Assembly: GCA_024398635.1 (NCBI GenBank)
Contig: JAKSIV010000004.1
Coordinates: forward strand, 1-64,000
Direction: 5' to 3'
Length of the DNA: 64,000 nt
Source: Bacteroidaceae bacterium
GTDB lineage: Bacteria; Bacteroidota; Bacteroidia; Bacteroidales; Bacteroidaceae
Shown: positions 19,496 through 28,761 of the stretch, piece by piece
Position numbering within the stretch: the first letter of the stretch is position 1
Layout of the letters: the number at the start of each line of letters is the position of its first letter
Position numbers and translations under genes: made by a program
Notes under the pieces: model-generated
Database searches by the model: none
Told to the model about the DNA's origin: nothing
What the model saw: the letters and a program-made list of their open reading frames with translations, nothing else

Positions 19496-22035
19496 TTCAC
19501 AAGATTCATGAGTGCGAGCACGACTGTAGCAAGTGATGCGGATGTCGAACCCAAGCTTAATATCTCTGTACTCTTCAGGCCCTGACGTTCCTGACGGGCA
19601 GGTACCACAATCTCGCAACCCGGTTGTACCAGTTTGCTGGAACGTTTCTTAGCCTTTGCTACAGATCCGTTCATGTAGACTACATAAGCCTTGCTCTTCT
19701 TGGCCCTCTGTGAATAACCACCGGCCTTTTCTATATAATATTTAAGGTTCTTTCCCTTTACGTAAGGTGTGGTGTTTGAGAACATGACCTCACCGTTAAT
19801 CTTGACAGTATTCGTAAACACGGGAACGATTATACGGTCACCGTCACGCAAAACAATATCGGCCGCGCTGCCCGGTTTATTGGTTGCCTCCTTAAGGTTT
19901 ATACCGACATCAAACGTGTTTATAGCTCTAAATTGACGTAATGCCCTTGCAAGAGCGACGGTATCATTACCGGCAAGAATCTCCGCAATATCCTGCATGC
20001 GGGCTCTCTCATCATCAGTCATCTTGCGTTCAAGTCGTGCACCCTCCGGGTATGCCTCGTTACTGAATGGACCTACCCTGTTCATGATATCACTCAAACG
20101 CTCGTTGTTTGTGGCCAATGAATAATATCCGGGGAACGTCACCTCACCTTCTATTATTACACGACGGTTTACAGCATATCCCGGACTGCGGCGCACATAG
20201 ACCTCATCATAAGGCTCCAGACGGAAATCATTATCCTGTATAGCCAGATTCTCATCTATGCTGAAAGAGAATGTTTCGGCAAGTACATCGGCTTTCTCGG
20301 TTGCATCCTTGTCACGGTTACGACGTACCACATCCACTTTTGAAAGTGATGCATCTTCCTTAAGACCGCCGGCCTGAAGAATCAGGTCTTCAATAGTCGT
20401 ATTATCGGCATAACGGTAATCGCCGGGGAACAACACCTCGCCATATACGCTGAAAGTCTTTATCTCACCTATATCAAACAGACTCGGTATGAAAAGAATA
20501 TCGTTGTTTCGTAATGTCTCATCCTGTGCGGTTCCCTCCATCAGTCCCTTAATATCAATTGAAAGGTTGGTAAGAGTCTTGTCAGGATTGGTACGATTCA
20601 GCAAAGCTCTTGACGGGAACGCATCTTCTTTTAGTCCACCTGCAGCCTCAACAAGCTGACGGATAGTGGTAATGTCACCATCTATCTGGAACTGACCGGG
20701 ACGATATACAGCACCGCGTATTTCGGCCATATTCGCAAAAGTCACCTGTATGGAATCGACATATATAGAGTCACCATCCACCAGTTTGAAATCCTGTTGC
20801 TTCTCTTTGGTGACAGTGAATATCTCGCGCTGGAATTCTCCCATACGCACTACTCTTACATCCTTACGGTACGCATCTGATTCAAGACCGCCGGCATAAT
20901 CTATAAGGTTTGCCAATGTCTCATCCTCTGTCATCTCGTAAAACATCGGGCGACGGATGCGTCCGTCAATGTTCACGAGTATGGAATGAGGTGAAACAAT
21001 CACAACGTCGTTGTCACTTAAACGGATATCGTCCTGAACCTTACCGTTACGTATATAATCATACATATCGATCGTGGCCACCTCCTCATTTTCATGGTAC
21101 AGCTTGATATCTCGGAGCGAACCAAGGTCATTGACTCCTCCTGCCATATATATCGCATTGAAAACCGTTGAGAATGATGATACCTGGTATGTACCCGGCA
21201 TCTCGACCTCACCCATCACGTTGACAATGATCGAACGGTTCTGCCCAAGGGACAGTTTGATGCTCGTATTCGAACCTTCACCGTTCAGTCCGGAATAAAT
21301 CTGACCGAACAGGTTCTTGATATATGCATCGGCCTCCTGAACGGTCTTGCCACTCAGATAGACCGGTCCAAGGTCCTGAGCCATAATGAATCCGTCGGGA
21401 GAGATAATCTCCTGGATAGAGATCTGCGAAGCACCCCATATATCAATAATAACCTCATCTCCGGCTCCCAGACGATAGTTCTGGGGAGTAGCCAGATTGG
21501 TACTGGGCTCGAATGTCAAATCATTGTTCTTGAAAATATTGTGTCCGTATATCTCCTTTTTCTTGGGCATCAGGGACTGTTTGAGCAAATAGACTGAATC
21601 CACGAACATGAACATGGATTCATTATACATATTCAACAATAACTCCTTTTCCTGATCGTCTCTATTCCTGGTATCCCTCCTGTTATTACCCATTCTGTCC
21701 CTATCTATCATCTGATCGGCAGGATTGAGCATATTGAATGACTGAAGCTGCTCTCCAGGTTGGGTTCTGGTCCTGTTAATGGTAGGCTGAAGTTCCGGAG
21801 TAAGCGTATTACCGAGCATGCCGCCTGACATTTGCTGCTTCTCATATTTTTCACGCATGGTTTTTATCTGCTGCAGCGAAACGCCTTTTCTCCTCAGCTC
21901 AAGAACTATCTGCTCCTGCGATAAGCCCTTGGCCTGCTGTTCCATTACGAACTCGAATATCTTGTCTTCAGTCATCTGGGCATATGCCGAAACGACGGAC
22001 AACATAAACATTAGAGAAACAAGAAATTTTCTCAT
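19492..22035 (-). CDS. SLBB-domain polysaccharide export protein (Wza-like)
   Basis: 847 aa. Signal peptide 1-19, then a Gln/Glu-rich helical segment, then the polysaccharide-export domain ('YRLGAGDEVIIDIWGA', about residue 185), followed by five or six SLBB repeats (each with 'V.GEV..PG.Y' such as 'VNVMGEVEMPGTYQVSSF' and 'VYGEVLFPGDYRY'). The C-terminus has a hydrophobic helix. It is much longer than the ~380-aa E. coli Wza; such long multi-SLBB forms are usual in Bacteroidota. Forms the outer channel for the exopolysaccharide. ATG at 22035, 14 nt after the sugar-transferase gene. Confidence 0.9.
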   Translation of the reverse strand: MRKFLVSLMFMLSVVSAYAQMTEDKIFEFVMEQQAKGLSQEQIVLELRRKGVSLQQIKTMREKYEKQQMSGGMLGNTLTPELQPTINRTRTQPGEQLQSFNMLNPADQMIDRDRMGNNRRDTRNRDDQEKELLLNMYNESMFMFVDSVYLLKQSLMPKKKEIYGHNIFKNNDLTFEPSTNLATPQNYRLGAGDEVIIDIWGASQISIQEIISPDGFIMAQDLGPVYLSGKTVQEADAYIKNLFGQIYSGLNGEGSNTSIKLSLGQNRSIIVNVMGEVEMPGTYQVSSFSTVFNAIYMAGGVNDLGSLRDIKLYHENEEVATIDMYDYIRNGKVQDDIRLSDNDVVIVSPHSILVNIDGRIRRPMFYEMTEDETLANLIDYAGGLESDAYRKDVRVVRMGEFQREIFTVTKEKQQDFKLVDGDSIYVDSIQVTFANMAEIRGAVYRPGQFQIDGDITTIRQLVEAAGGLKEDAFPSRALLNRTNPDKTLTNLSIDIKGLMEGTAQDETLRNNDILFIPSLFDIGEIKTFSVYGEVLFPGDYRYADNTTIEDLILQAGGLKEDASLSKVDVVRRNRDKDATEKADVLAETFSFSIDENLAIQDNDFRLEPYDEVYVRRSPGYAVNRRVIIEGEVTFPGYYSLATNNERLSDIMNRVGPFSNEAYPEGARLERKMTDDERARMQDIAEILAGNDTVALARALRQFRAINTFDVGINLKEATNKPGSAADIVLRDGDRIIVPVFTNTVKINGEVMFSNTTPYVKGKNLKYYIEKAGGYSQRAKKSKAYVVYMNGSVAKAKKRSSKLVQPGCEIVVPARQERQGLKSTEILSLGSTSASLATVVLALMNLVK

Positions 22036-22049
22036 AATAAAATTTGCAA

Positions 22050-22700
22050 TTAGAATTTTTTACCGCTGATGACCGAGAAGAAGGTCTTTAGGATGATTCC
22101 CAGATCAGTGAATATGTTACGGTTGTCCAGATAGTCCAAATCATACTCAAGTCGCTTGAGCATCTTGTCCATGGTGTCCGTATAACCGTTGTAGATTGTA
22201 GCATATGAAGTGATACCGGGACGCATCAGATAGATGTAATGATAATCATCTGTCTCACGGTTTATCTGGTCAATGAAATACTGGCGCTCGGGACGGGGGC
22301 CTACAAATGACATATCTCCCTTAAGGACATTCCAAAGCTGCGGAATCTCATCGAGATGATGCGTACGCAGGAAACCGCCGAATGGAGTCAGGTACTTGTT
22401 CCTTTCGTTTTCAAGGCGTGGAATTCCGTCTTCTTCGGCATCGGTACGCATGGTACGGAATTTGTAGATCATAAAGGATTTTCCTTTGTAACCTACTCTT
22501 TCCTGCTTGAAAATGACGGGACCCTTGTCATAAAACAGGATAGCCGAGAAAATCAGGATTAGCGGAGAAAGTACTATCAGCCCTAATATTGCCAAAACGA
22601 TATCAAAGAAACGTTTCAGTCCGAGCTGAAAACCTCCCATCGCATCTGAATGCTCCATACGGTAGATGCTACCGTAGCTCTGGATATTGTAATTCAACAT
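22050..22700 (-). CDS. Initiating undecaprenyl-phosphate sugar-1-phosphate transferase
   Basis: 216 aa from the ATG at 22700. A single re-entrant hydrophobic helix ('RFFDIVLAILGLIVLSPLI') precedes the monotopic catalytic domain with 'FKQERVGYKGKSFMIYKFRTMR', 'LRTHHLDEIPQLWNVLKGDMSFVGPRP' and a C-terminal 'RPGITSYATIYNGYT'. This is the small phosphoglycosyl transferase (PglC/WcaJ C-terminal) fold that loads the first sugar phosphate on the lipid carrier. First gene of the exopolysaccharide operon; a TAnnTTTG box lies about 150 nt upstream. Confidence 0.9.
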   Translation of the reverse strand: MLNYNIQSYGSIYRMEHSDAMGGFQLGLKRFFDIVLAILGLIVLSPLILIFSAILFYDKGPVIFKQERVGYKGKSFMIYKFRTMRTDAEEDGIPRLENERNKYLTPFGGFLRTHHLDEIPQLWNVLKGDMSFVGPRPERQYFIDQINRETDDYHYIYLMRPGITSYATIYNGYTDTMDKMLKRLEYDLDYLDNRNIFTDLGIILKTFFSVISGKKF

Positions 22701-22801
22701 TTGTCGCTTCGTTTTATTATATAACGCGCACAAAAAGCAATAATTGTGTAACGCCGCCGAAAAATGTCAAAAATGTATTCCCGGGCATGAGGAATGATGA
22801 C

Positions 22802-22809
22802 TATTTTTG
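22802..22809 (+). promoter_or_regulatory. fabD: -7 promoter box, probably for fabD
   Basis: TATTTTTG fits TAnnTTTG exactly and lies 84 nt before the fabD ATG. It would leave a leader of about 80 nt. No convincing -33 TTTG was found. Confidence 0.4.
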
Positions 22810-22851
22810 CATCGGCAATCGCTTTGAATGCGCCTTATTGGAAAAGTCGCG

Positions 22852-22859
22852 CAAATATA
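22852..22859 (-). promoter_or_regulatory. -7 promoter box for the exopolysaccharide operon
   Basis: TATATTTG on the minus strand (22859 to 22852) matches TAnnTTTG exactly, 151 nt before the sugar-transferase start. It overlaps the presumed fabD leader, so the two divergent units share this 190-nt gap. Confidence 0.4.
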
Positions 22860-22893
22860 ATAAAATAACTTGGAGATTAACTACTCAACTAGA

Positions 22894-23757
22894 ATGAAAG
22901 TATATGTATTTCCCGGACAGGGTGCCCAGTTCTCGGGCATGGGAAAAGACCTGTATGACCAGTTTGACTGGGCAAAAGAGTTGTTTGCAGAGGCAGATTC
23001 CATCCTTGGTTTCAAGATTTCAGACATAATGTTCAACGGTTCTGACGAAGACCTGCGCCGCACCGATATCACACAGCCGGCAGTGTTCATCCACTCCGTT
23101 GCCGTAGCCAAATCATATGGAGCTGATTTCAAGCCTGATATGGTTGCAGGACACTCTCTGGGCGAGTTTTCGGCTCTCGTAGCCTGTGGCGCCCTCTCAT
23201 TCGAGAGCGGTCTCAAGCTGGTATCAAAGCGTGCGGGTGCCATGCAGAAATGCTGCGAAAAGGTACCCGGTACAATGGCTGCAATCATCGGCCTGGCCGA
23301 CGATAAGATTGAAGCTATCTGCGCTGACCTGAATGCAAAAGGCATGGTTGTGGTTCCCGCAAACTACAACAGCCCCGGACAGGTAGTTATCTCCGGTTCC
23401 AAGGAGGCTATCGCAGCTGCTTGCCCGCTCATGACCGAGGCCGGTGCTAAGCGTGCCCTGCCCCTTACCGTAGGCGGTGCATTCCACTCACCTCTTATGA
23501 CTCCCGCCAAGGATGAACTGGCACAGGCTATCAGCGAGACCCAGTTCAACACTCCGGTTTGCCCCATCTACCAGAACGTAGATGCAAAACCGCACGTAAA
23601 CCCCGATGAAATCAAGGCAAATCTGGTAACTCAGCTCAACTCTCCGGTACGCTGGACACAGAGCGTCCTGAATATGATTGCCGATGGTGCCGAGGAGTTC
23701 ACAGAGTGTGGCCCGGGTGCTGTACTGACAGGCCTTATCAAGAGAATCAGAGGTTAA
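22894..23757 (+). CDS. fabD: Malonyl-CoA:ACP transacylase
   Basis: 287 aa. Moves malonyl from CoA to ACP, the entry to fatty-acid and polyketide extension. 'VFPGQGAQFSGMG' at the N-terminus, nucleophile Ser88 in GHSLGEFSAL, and catalytic His198 in 'GGAFHSPLM'. The ATG at 22894 is chosen over an upstream in-frame start at 22870 because MKVYVFPGQG is the conserved N-terminus. The type II assembly line at 41-52 kb has no transacylase of its own, so this enzyme is the obvious source of malonyl-ACP, though it is not linked to it by operon. Confidence 0.95.
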   Translation: MKVYVFPGQGAQFSGMGKDLYDQFDWAKELFAEADSILGFKISDIMFNGSDEDLRRTDITQPAVFIHSVAVAKSYGADFKPDMVAGHSLGEFSALVACGALSFESGLKLVSKRAGAMQKCCEKVPGTMAAIIGLADDKIEAICADLNAKGMVVVPANYNSPGQVVISGSKEAIAAACPLMTEAGAKRALPLTVGGAFHSPLMTPAKDELAQAISETQFNTPVCPIYQNVDAKPHVNPDEIKANLVTQLNSPVRWTQSVLNMIADGAEEFTECGPGAVLTGLIKRIRG

Positions 23758-23763
23758 AACCTT

Positions 23764-25437
23764 ATGGAAAAAGCTGTCATCTACCAGATATTCACCAGAG
23801 TCTGCTGCAACAGTGGCGGGCGGAATATCCCCGGCGGTGACATCTGCACAAACGGTTCAGGAAAACTGAACAGCTATACTTCCACCGTACTTGACAGCAT
23901 CAGGTCGATGGGAGTTACTCATATATGGTTCACTGGACTCATAGCCCACGCATCATGTACAAGCTATAAGAAGTTCCGTATCCCCGAATCACATCCGGAA
24001 ACAGTCAAGGGACATGCCGGTTCACCCTACGCCATCCGCGACTATTATGACATAGATCCGGACCTTGCCGAGTCTGTTCCCGACCGAATGACTGAGTTCC
24101 AGGCACTGGTGGAGCGCGTCCATTCCGTCGGCATGAAATTCATCATGGATTTTGTGCCCAACCACGTAGCCCGCGAGTACCGTTCAACAGCAAAGCCAAA
24201 GGGCGTAAAGGACCTGGGTAAAGACGATGATGTGAATCTGCATTTCTCACCGCAGAACAACTTTTATTATATACCCGGGAAACAGCTTGGCGGAGAGATT
24301 CAGTGGGGTGATTACAAGGAGTCTCCGGCACGCGCCACAGGCAACGACCAATTCACCGCAACTCCCTCATACTCAGATTGGTATGAGACAGTAAAACTCA
24401 ACTATGGTGTGGATTATACCGGTGGCGGAAAACACTGTTTCGACCCCATCCCGAACACCTGGAAGAAGATGCTGCATATCCTGCTTTTCTGGGCGGCAAA
24501 AGGCGTTGATGCATTCAGGTGTGACATGGCCGAGATGGTACCCGTTGACTTCTGGCACTGGGCGATAAAACAGGTCAAGGATTCACATCCCGGCATACAG
24601 TTTATAGCCGAGATTTATAACCCCGGATCTTACGGTTCATACATTGACTGGGGTGGATTCGATTACATATATGACAAGGTGGGTCTTTATGACACCTTGC
24701 GTGCCATAGTGGAATCCAGAGAATCGGCAACTGCAATTACGCGCTGCTGGCAACAGACCGGTGGCAACGGCGCACATATGCTCCACTTTATGGAGAATCA
24801 CGATGAGCAGAGACTGGCCTCCCGATTCTTCGGTGGAAACGCACAAAAAGGCCGCCCTGCAATGATTGTGTCAGCCCTTATGGACAACTGCCCCGTAATG
24901 GTTTATGCCGGCCAGGAGGTTGGAGAACCGGGTATGGGCCAGGAGGGATTCAGCGGTCTGGACGGCCGTACCACCATATTTGACTATTGGGCACCCGATA
25001 CACTCACACGCCTCTACAATGACGGTCGTTGGGATGATGCCCGGCTCACTAAAGATGAGCGTGAACTCAAGGCCTTCTACTCCACTCTGCTCAGTATCTG
25101 CAATAGTGAGGAGAGCATACGCAGCGGAAAGTTCTTTGACCTGATGTATGTGAATCCGCAGACAGTCGATTTCAATCCGCACCGCCAGTACGCATTCATG
25201 CGTTCCTGCGGAAAGGATGCCATGCTTGTGGTCACCAACTTCACCGACCAGCCGCTCTATACCGCCGTCAATATCCCGCAGCACGCCTTTGACTACATGG
25301 AGTTTAAGGCCCGGGACGGTGTAAAAGTCACGGATCTGCTCTCAGGACAGACCTTCCTTACAAACCTCCATCCCGACTCCCCCATCCGCGTCACAGTCCC
25401 CTCCCAATCCGGCGTCGTCCTCAAGTGGAAGATATAA
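23764..25437 (+). CDS. GH13 alpha-amylase-family glycosidase
   Basis: 557 aa, no signal peptide, so intracellular. The (beta/alpha)8 conserved regions are present: 'DFVPNHVAREY', nucleophile Asp in 'GVDAFRCDMAE' (about residue 255), acid/base Glu in 'FIAEIYNPGSY' (about 283) and the transition-state Asp in 'FMENHDEQR' (about 346). A beta-sandwich C domain closes the protein. It follows fabD by 6 nt and is probably cotranscribed. Substrate within alpha-glucans is not predictable; a maltodextrin-type enzyme is most likely. Confidence 0.88.
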   Translation: MEKAVIYQIFTRVCCNSGGRNIPGGDICTNGSGKLNSYTSTVLDSIRSMGVTHIWFTGLIAHASCTSYKKFRIPESHPETVKGHAGSPYAIRDYYDIDPDLAESVPDRMTEFQALVERVHSVGMKFIMDFVPNHVAREYRSTAKPKGVKDLGKDDDVNLHFSPQNNFYYIPGKQLGGEIQWGDYKESPARATGNDQFTATPSYSDWYETVKLNYGVDYTGGGKHCFDPIPNTWKKMLHILLFWAAKGVDAFRCDMAEMVPVDFWHWAIKQVKDSHPGIQFIAEIYNPGSYGSYIDWGGFDYIYDKVGLYDTLRAIVESRESATAITRCWQQTGGNGAHMLHFMENHDEQRLASRFFGGNAQKGRPAMIVSALMDNCPVMVYAGQEVGEPGMGQEGFSGLDGRTTIFDYWAPDTLTRLYNDGRWDDARLTKDERELKAFYSTLLSICNSEESIRSGKFFDLMYVNPQTVDFNPHRQYAFMRSCGKDAMLVVTNFTDQPLYTAVNIPQHAFDYMEFKARDGVKVTDLLSGQTFLTNLHPDSPIRVTVPSQSGVVLKWKI

Positions 25438-25461
25438 ATCAAAATTCGAAGTGTAGCGACC

Positions 25462-25487
25462 AAGTCCCCTTCGGGGATTTAGGGGGT
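25462..25487. repeat. REP-like intergenic motif with small CCCC/GGGG hairpin
   Basis: The stretch starts AAGTCCCCTTCGGGGATTTA and continues with a G-run. It contains a short stem around TTC(G). Very similar text occurs in intergenic regions of many Bacteroidota genomes, as far as I recall; only one copy is in this window. Confidence 0.35.
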
Positions 25488-25505
25488 ATAGACAAGGTCC
25501 ATACC

Positions 25506-25547
25506 TCAAGGGTTGGGATAGTTACTTGAAACTATCCCAACCCTTGA
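25506..25547 (-). terminator. Perfect 18-bp hairpin spanning the carB stop codon
   Basis: Bases 25506-25523 pair perfectly with 25530-25547 around a 6-nt loop. The right arm encodes the last residues of CarB and the stop codon lies at the loop. There is no T-run beyond it on either strand, so it may end or stabilise transcripts from both fabD-GH13 and carAB rather than act as a standard intrinsic terminator. Confidence 0.5.
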
Positions 25548-28500
25548 TAGGTATATCGTCAATGTTGACTGTGCAGAAAGCATTGATGAACGAGCTGGCC
25601 AGGCGTGCGTTGGTAATCAGCGGGATGTTCAGGTCAATGGCTGCACGGCGGATCTTGTAACCGTTGGTGAGCTCATGCTGAGTCAGATCCTTAGGTATGT
25701 TCACTACCATATCAATCTGCTTGTTGTGCAGCATGTCAAGAGCCTGCGGCTGCTGTCCCTCCTCACTGGGCCAATAAACACGTGTATTGGCAATACCGTT
25801 CTCCTCAAGGTACTTTGATGTACCGCCGGTAGCGTAAAGGTTGAATCCCTTTGATACAAGCATCTTGGCGGCATCCAGCATAGCGGCTTTCTGCTTTGCG
25901 GTACCGGTTGAGAGCAGGATGTTCTTCTGCGGAATACGGTAACCGACGGAGAGCATTGACTCAAGGATAGCGTAGCGCTGGTCATCACCAAGGCAACCTA
26001 CCTCACCGGTCGATGCCATATCTACGCCCAGCACGGGATCGGCCTTCTGCAGACGGTTGAACGAGAACTGTGAGGCCTTGATACCAACATAATCGATGTC
26101 GAACAGGCTCTTCTCGGGTGCCTCTACAGGAATTCCAAGCATGATCTTGGTTGCTATCTCAATAAGGTTTATCTTGAGCACCTTGCTTACGAACGGGAAT
26201 GAACGTGAAGCGCGCAGGTTACACTCAATAACCTTGATATCGTTCTCACGGGCCAGATACTGGATGTTGAACGGTCCGCTTATATGCAGCTCCTTGGCAA
26301 TCTGACGGCTTATGCGCTTGATACGCTTAACAGTCTCTACATACAGTTTCTGCGGCGGGAACTGGATGGTAGCGTCACCTGAGTGTACGCCGGCAAACTC
26401 GATATGCTCGCTGATAGCGTAGGCAATGATCTCACCGTCCTTGGCAACGGCATCCATCTCAACCTCCTTGGCGTTCTCAATAAAGCGGCTTACTACAACC
26501 GGATGCTCCTTTGATACCTCAGCTGCCAGCTGCAGGAAACGCTCCAACTCCTCCTGGTTGCTGCAAACGTTCATGGCAGCACCTGAGAGCACGTATGACG
26601 GACGTACCAGTACGGGGAATCCCACCTTATCGATGAACTTGCCAATCTCCTTCATTGATGTAAGCTCACTCCACTCGGGCTGGTCCACTCCAATGCGGTC
26701 AAGCATGGCTGAGAACTTCTCGCGGTCCTCGGCGTTATCGATATCCTTGGCGCTTGTACCCAGGATAGGCACGTTCATGGCGTCAAGCTTCATGGCCAGG
26801 TTATTGGGAATCTGTCCACCGGTTGATACAATCACACCGTAAGGGTTTTCCAGCTCTATAATATCCATAACGCGCTCAAACGTGAGCTCGTCAAAGAACA
26901 GACGGTCTGTAACATCGTAGTCGGTACTTACTGTCTCAGGGTTGCAGTTGATCACTATATTGCGGTAACCCTCCTTGCGTACGGTGTTCAGAGCCTGAAC
27001 GCCGCACCAGTCAAATTCAACCGATGAACCTATGCGGTATGCACCTGAGCCGATTACTATGATAGACTTCTTGTCATCAAAGAAAGGTATATCGTGAGCG
27101 CAGCCGTTGTATGTCATATACAGGTAGTTCTCCTTGGCCTGATACTCACCGCCCAGGGTATCTATCTGCTTAACATAAGGAACAATGCCTAAGCTCTTAC
27201 GCTTGTTACGTACAGCCAGAAGACCGGCCTGTGTGCCCAGTTTCTTCTCCTCACCTATGGCGCGTGCAATCTGGAAATCGCTGAATCCCATCTTCTTGGC
27301 CTTGCGCAGCAGGTCTTCGCCCAGAGCATCAATGCCCTTAACCTTGTGCAGCTGTTTGGACAGGTCAACAATACCCTTCAGGCGGTTCAGGAACCACTTA
27401 TCAATCTTGGTAAGTTCATAGATACGGTCTATGGTATATCCCTCGCTGAAAGCCTGGCTAATAGTGAACAGACGCTTGTCGGTAGGCTCCTTGAGCGCCT
27501 TGTCCAGATCGGCAAACTTAATGCTCTTGTTCTCCACGAATCCGTGCATGCCCTGACCAATCATACGGATACCCTTCTGGATAACCTCCTCAAAGCTGCG
27601 GCCGATAGACATGACCTCACCTACAGACTTCATTGAAGAACCTATCTCACGGTCCACGCCGTGGAACTTGCTCAAATCCCAACGCGGAATCTTGCAGACC
27701 ACGTAGTCAACAGACGGCTCAAAGAAATCGGTAGTATCCTTGGTGATAGAGTTCTTAAGCTCATACAGGTTGTAGCCCAAGCCCAGCTTGCAAGCCACGA
27801 ATGCCAGAGGATATCCGGTAGCCTTAGATGCAAGGGCCGATGAGCGGCTCAGGCGGGCGTTAACCTCGATAACGCGGTAATCCTCGCTCTGGGGATCGAA
27901 CGCAAACTGGATGTTGCACTCACCTACTATACCCACGTGACGGGCTATACGGATGGTGAGTTCCTCCAGTTTCTGCACCTCATGGTGTGTCAGGGTCTGT
28001 GTAGGAGCAACCACGATACTCTCGCCGGTATGTATGCCCAGCGGGTCAAAGTTCTCCATTGAGCAGACTATGATTGAGTTGCCGCTGTTATCGTTCACGC
28101 ACTCAAACTCTATCTCCTTCCATCCCTTGAGACTCTTCTCGACCAGAATCTGGGGTGAGAATGAAAATGACTTCTCGGCCAGTTTGTTGAGTTCCTCCTC
28201 ATTGTCGCAGAAACCCGAGCCAAGACCGCCAAGAGCGTAAGCTGAGCGGATGATAACCGGATATCCCAGTTCACGTGCTGCTGCGCGTGCATCGTCCATA
28301 GTCTCAACGGCATGGCTTTTTATGGTCTGTACGCCTATCTCATCCAGACGCTTTACAAACAGGTCACGGTCCTCGGTGTCCATTATGGCCTTAACCTGAG
28401 TACCCAGCACCTTAACCTTATACTTGGCCAGAACACCGTTCTGCTCCAGAGCCACACCGCAGTTCAGAGCGGTCTGACCGCCGAATGCAAGCAGGATTGC

Positions 28501-28749
28501 ATCGGGACGCTCCTTGGCAATCACCTTCTCGACAAAGAACGGAGTTACAGGATAGAAATAAACTCTGTCAGCAACGCCCTCGCTGGTCTGTACAGTTGCA
28601 ATATTGGGGTTGATGAGGATGGTCTCAATGCCCTCCTCCTTAAGTGCCTTGAGGGCCTGAGAACCTGAGTAATCGAATTCGCCGGCCTCACCTATCTTGA
28701 GTGCGCCTGATCCCAGGAGCAGCACTTTCTTGTATTTCTTCAATGCCAT
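25522..28749 (-). CDS. carB: Carbamoyl-phosphate synthase large subunit
   Basis: 1075 aa, full length. Two ATP-grasp halves (about 1-400 and 555-935) make carboxyphosphate and then carbamoyl phosphate, followed by an MGS-like allosteric domain that includes 'LYATGGTSKYLEENGI'. Key blocks: 'GSGALKIGEAGEFDYSGSQA', 'NARLSRSSALASKATGYPLA' and 'GSGAYRIGSSVEFDWCGVQA'. The 'NARLSRSSALASKATG' wording is closer to eukaryotic CPS/CAD than to E. coli CarB ('NPRVSRSSALASKATG'). Supplies carbamoyl phosphate for pyrimidines and arginine. Lies 12 nt after carA, same strand. Confidence 0.95.
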   Translation of the reverse strand: MALKKYKKVLLLGSGALKIGEAGEFDYSGSQALKALKEEGIETILINPNIATVQTSEGVADRVYFYPVTPFFVEKVIAKERPDAILLAFGGQTALNCGVALEQNGVLAKYKVKVLGTQVKAIMDTEDRDLFVKRLDEIGVQTIKSHAVETMDDARAAARELGYPVIIRSAYALGGLGSGFCDNEEELNKLAEKSFSFSPQILVEKSLKGWKEIEFECVNDNSGNSIIVCSMENFDPLGIHTGESIVVAPTQTLTHHEVQKLEELTIRIARHVGIVGECNIQFAFDPQSEDYRVIEVNARLSRSSALASKATGYPLAFVACKLGLGYNLYELKNSITKDTTDFFEPSVDYVVCKIPRWDLSKFHGVDREIGSSMKSVGEVMSIGRSFEEVIQKGIRMIGQGMHGFVENKSIKFADLDKALKEPTDKRLFTISQAFSEGYTIDRIYELTKIDKWFLNRLKGIVDLSKQLHKVKGIDALGEDLLRKAKKMGFSDFQIARAIGEEKKLGTQAGLLAVRNKRKSLGIVPYVKQIDTLGGEYQAKENYLYMTYNGCAHDIPFFDDKKSIIVIGSGAYRIGSSVEFDWCGVQALNTVRKEGYRNIVINCNPETVSTDYDVTDRLFFDELTFERVMDIIELENPYGVIVSTGGQIPNNLAMKLDAMNVPILGTSAKDIDNAEDREKFSAMLDRIGVDQPEWSELTSMKEIGKFIDKVGFPVLVRPSYVLSGAAMNVCSNQEELERFLQLAAEVSKEHPVVVSRFIENAKEVEMDAVAKDGEIIAYAISEHIEFAGVHSGDATIQFPPQKLYVETVKRIKRISRQIAKELHISGPFNIQYLARENDIKVIECNLRASRSFPFVSKVLKINLIEIATKIMLGIPVEAPEKSLFDIDYVGIKASQFSFNRLQKADPVLGVDMASTGEVGCLGDDQRYAILESMLSVGYRIPQKNILLSTGTAKQKAAMLDAAKMLVSKGFNLYATGGTSKYLEENGIANTRVYWPSEEGQQPQALDMLHNKQIDMVVNIPKDLTQHELTNGYKIRRAAIDLNIPLITNARLASSFINAFCTVNIDDIPIKGWDSFK

Positions 28750-28761
28750 AGTAGCGGGGTG

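Noticed and set aside
22894..23757. fabD as part of the polyene operon
   Set aside because: It lies 9 kb away on the other strand with a GH13 gene; a housekeeping fabD is the simpler view, although it may supply malonyl-ACP.
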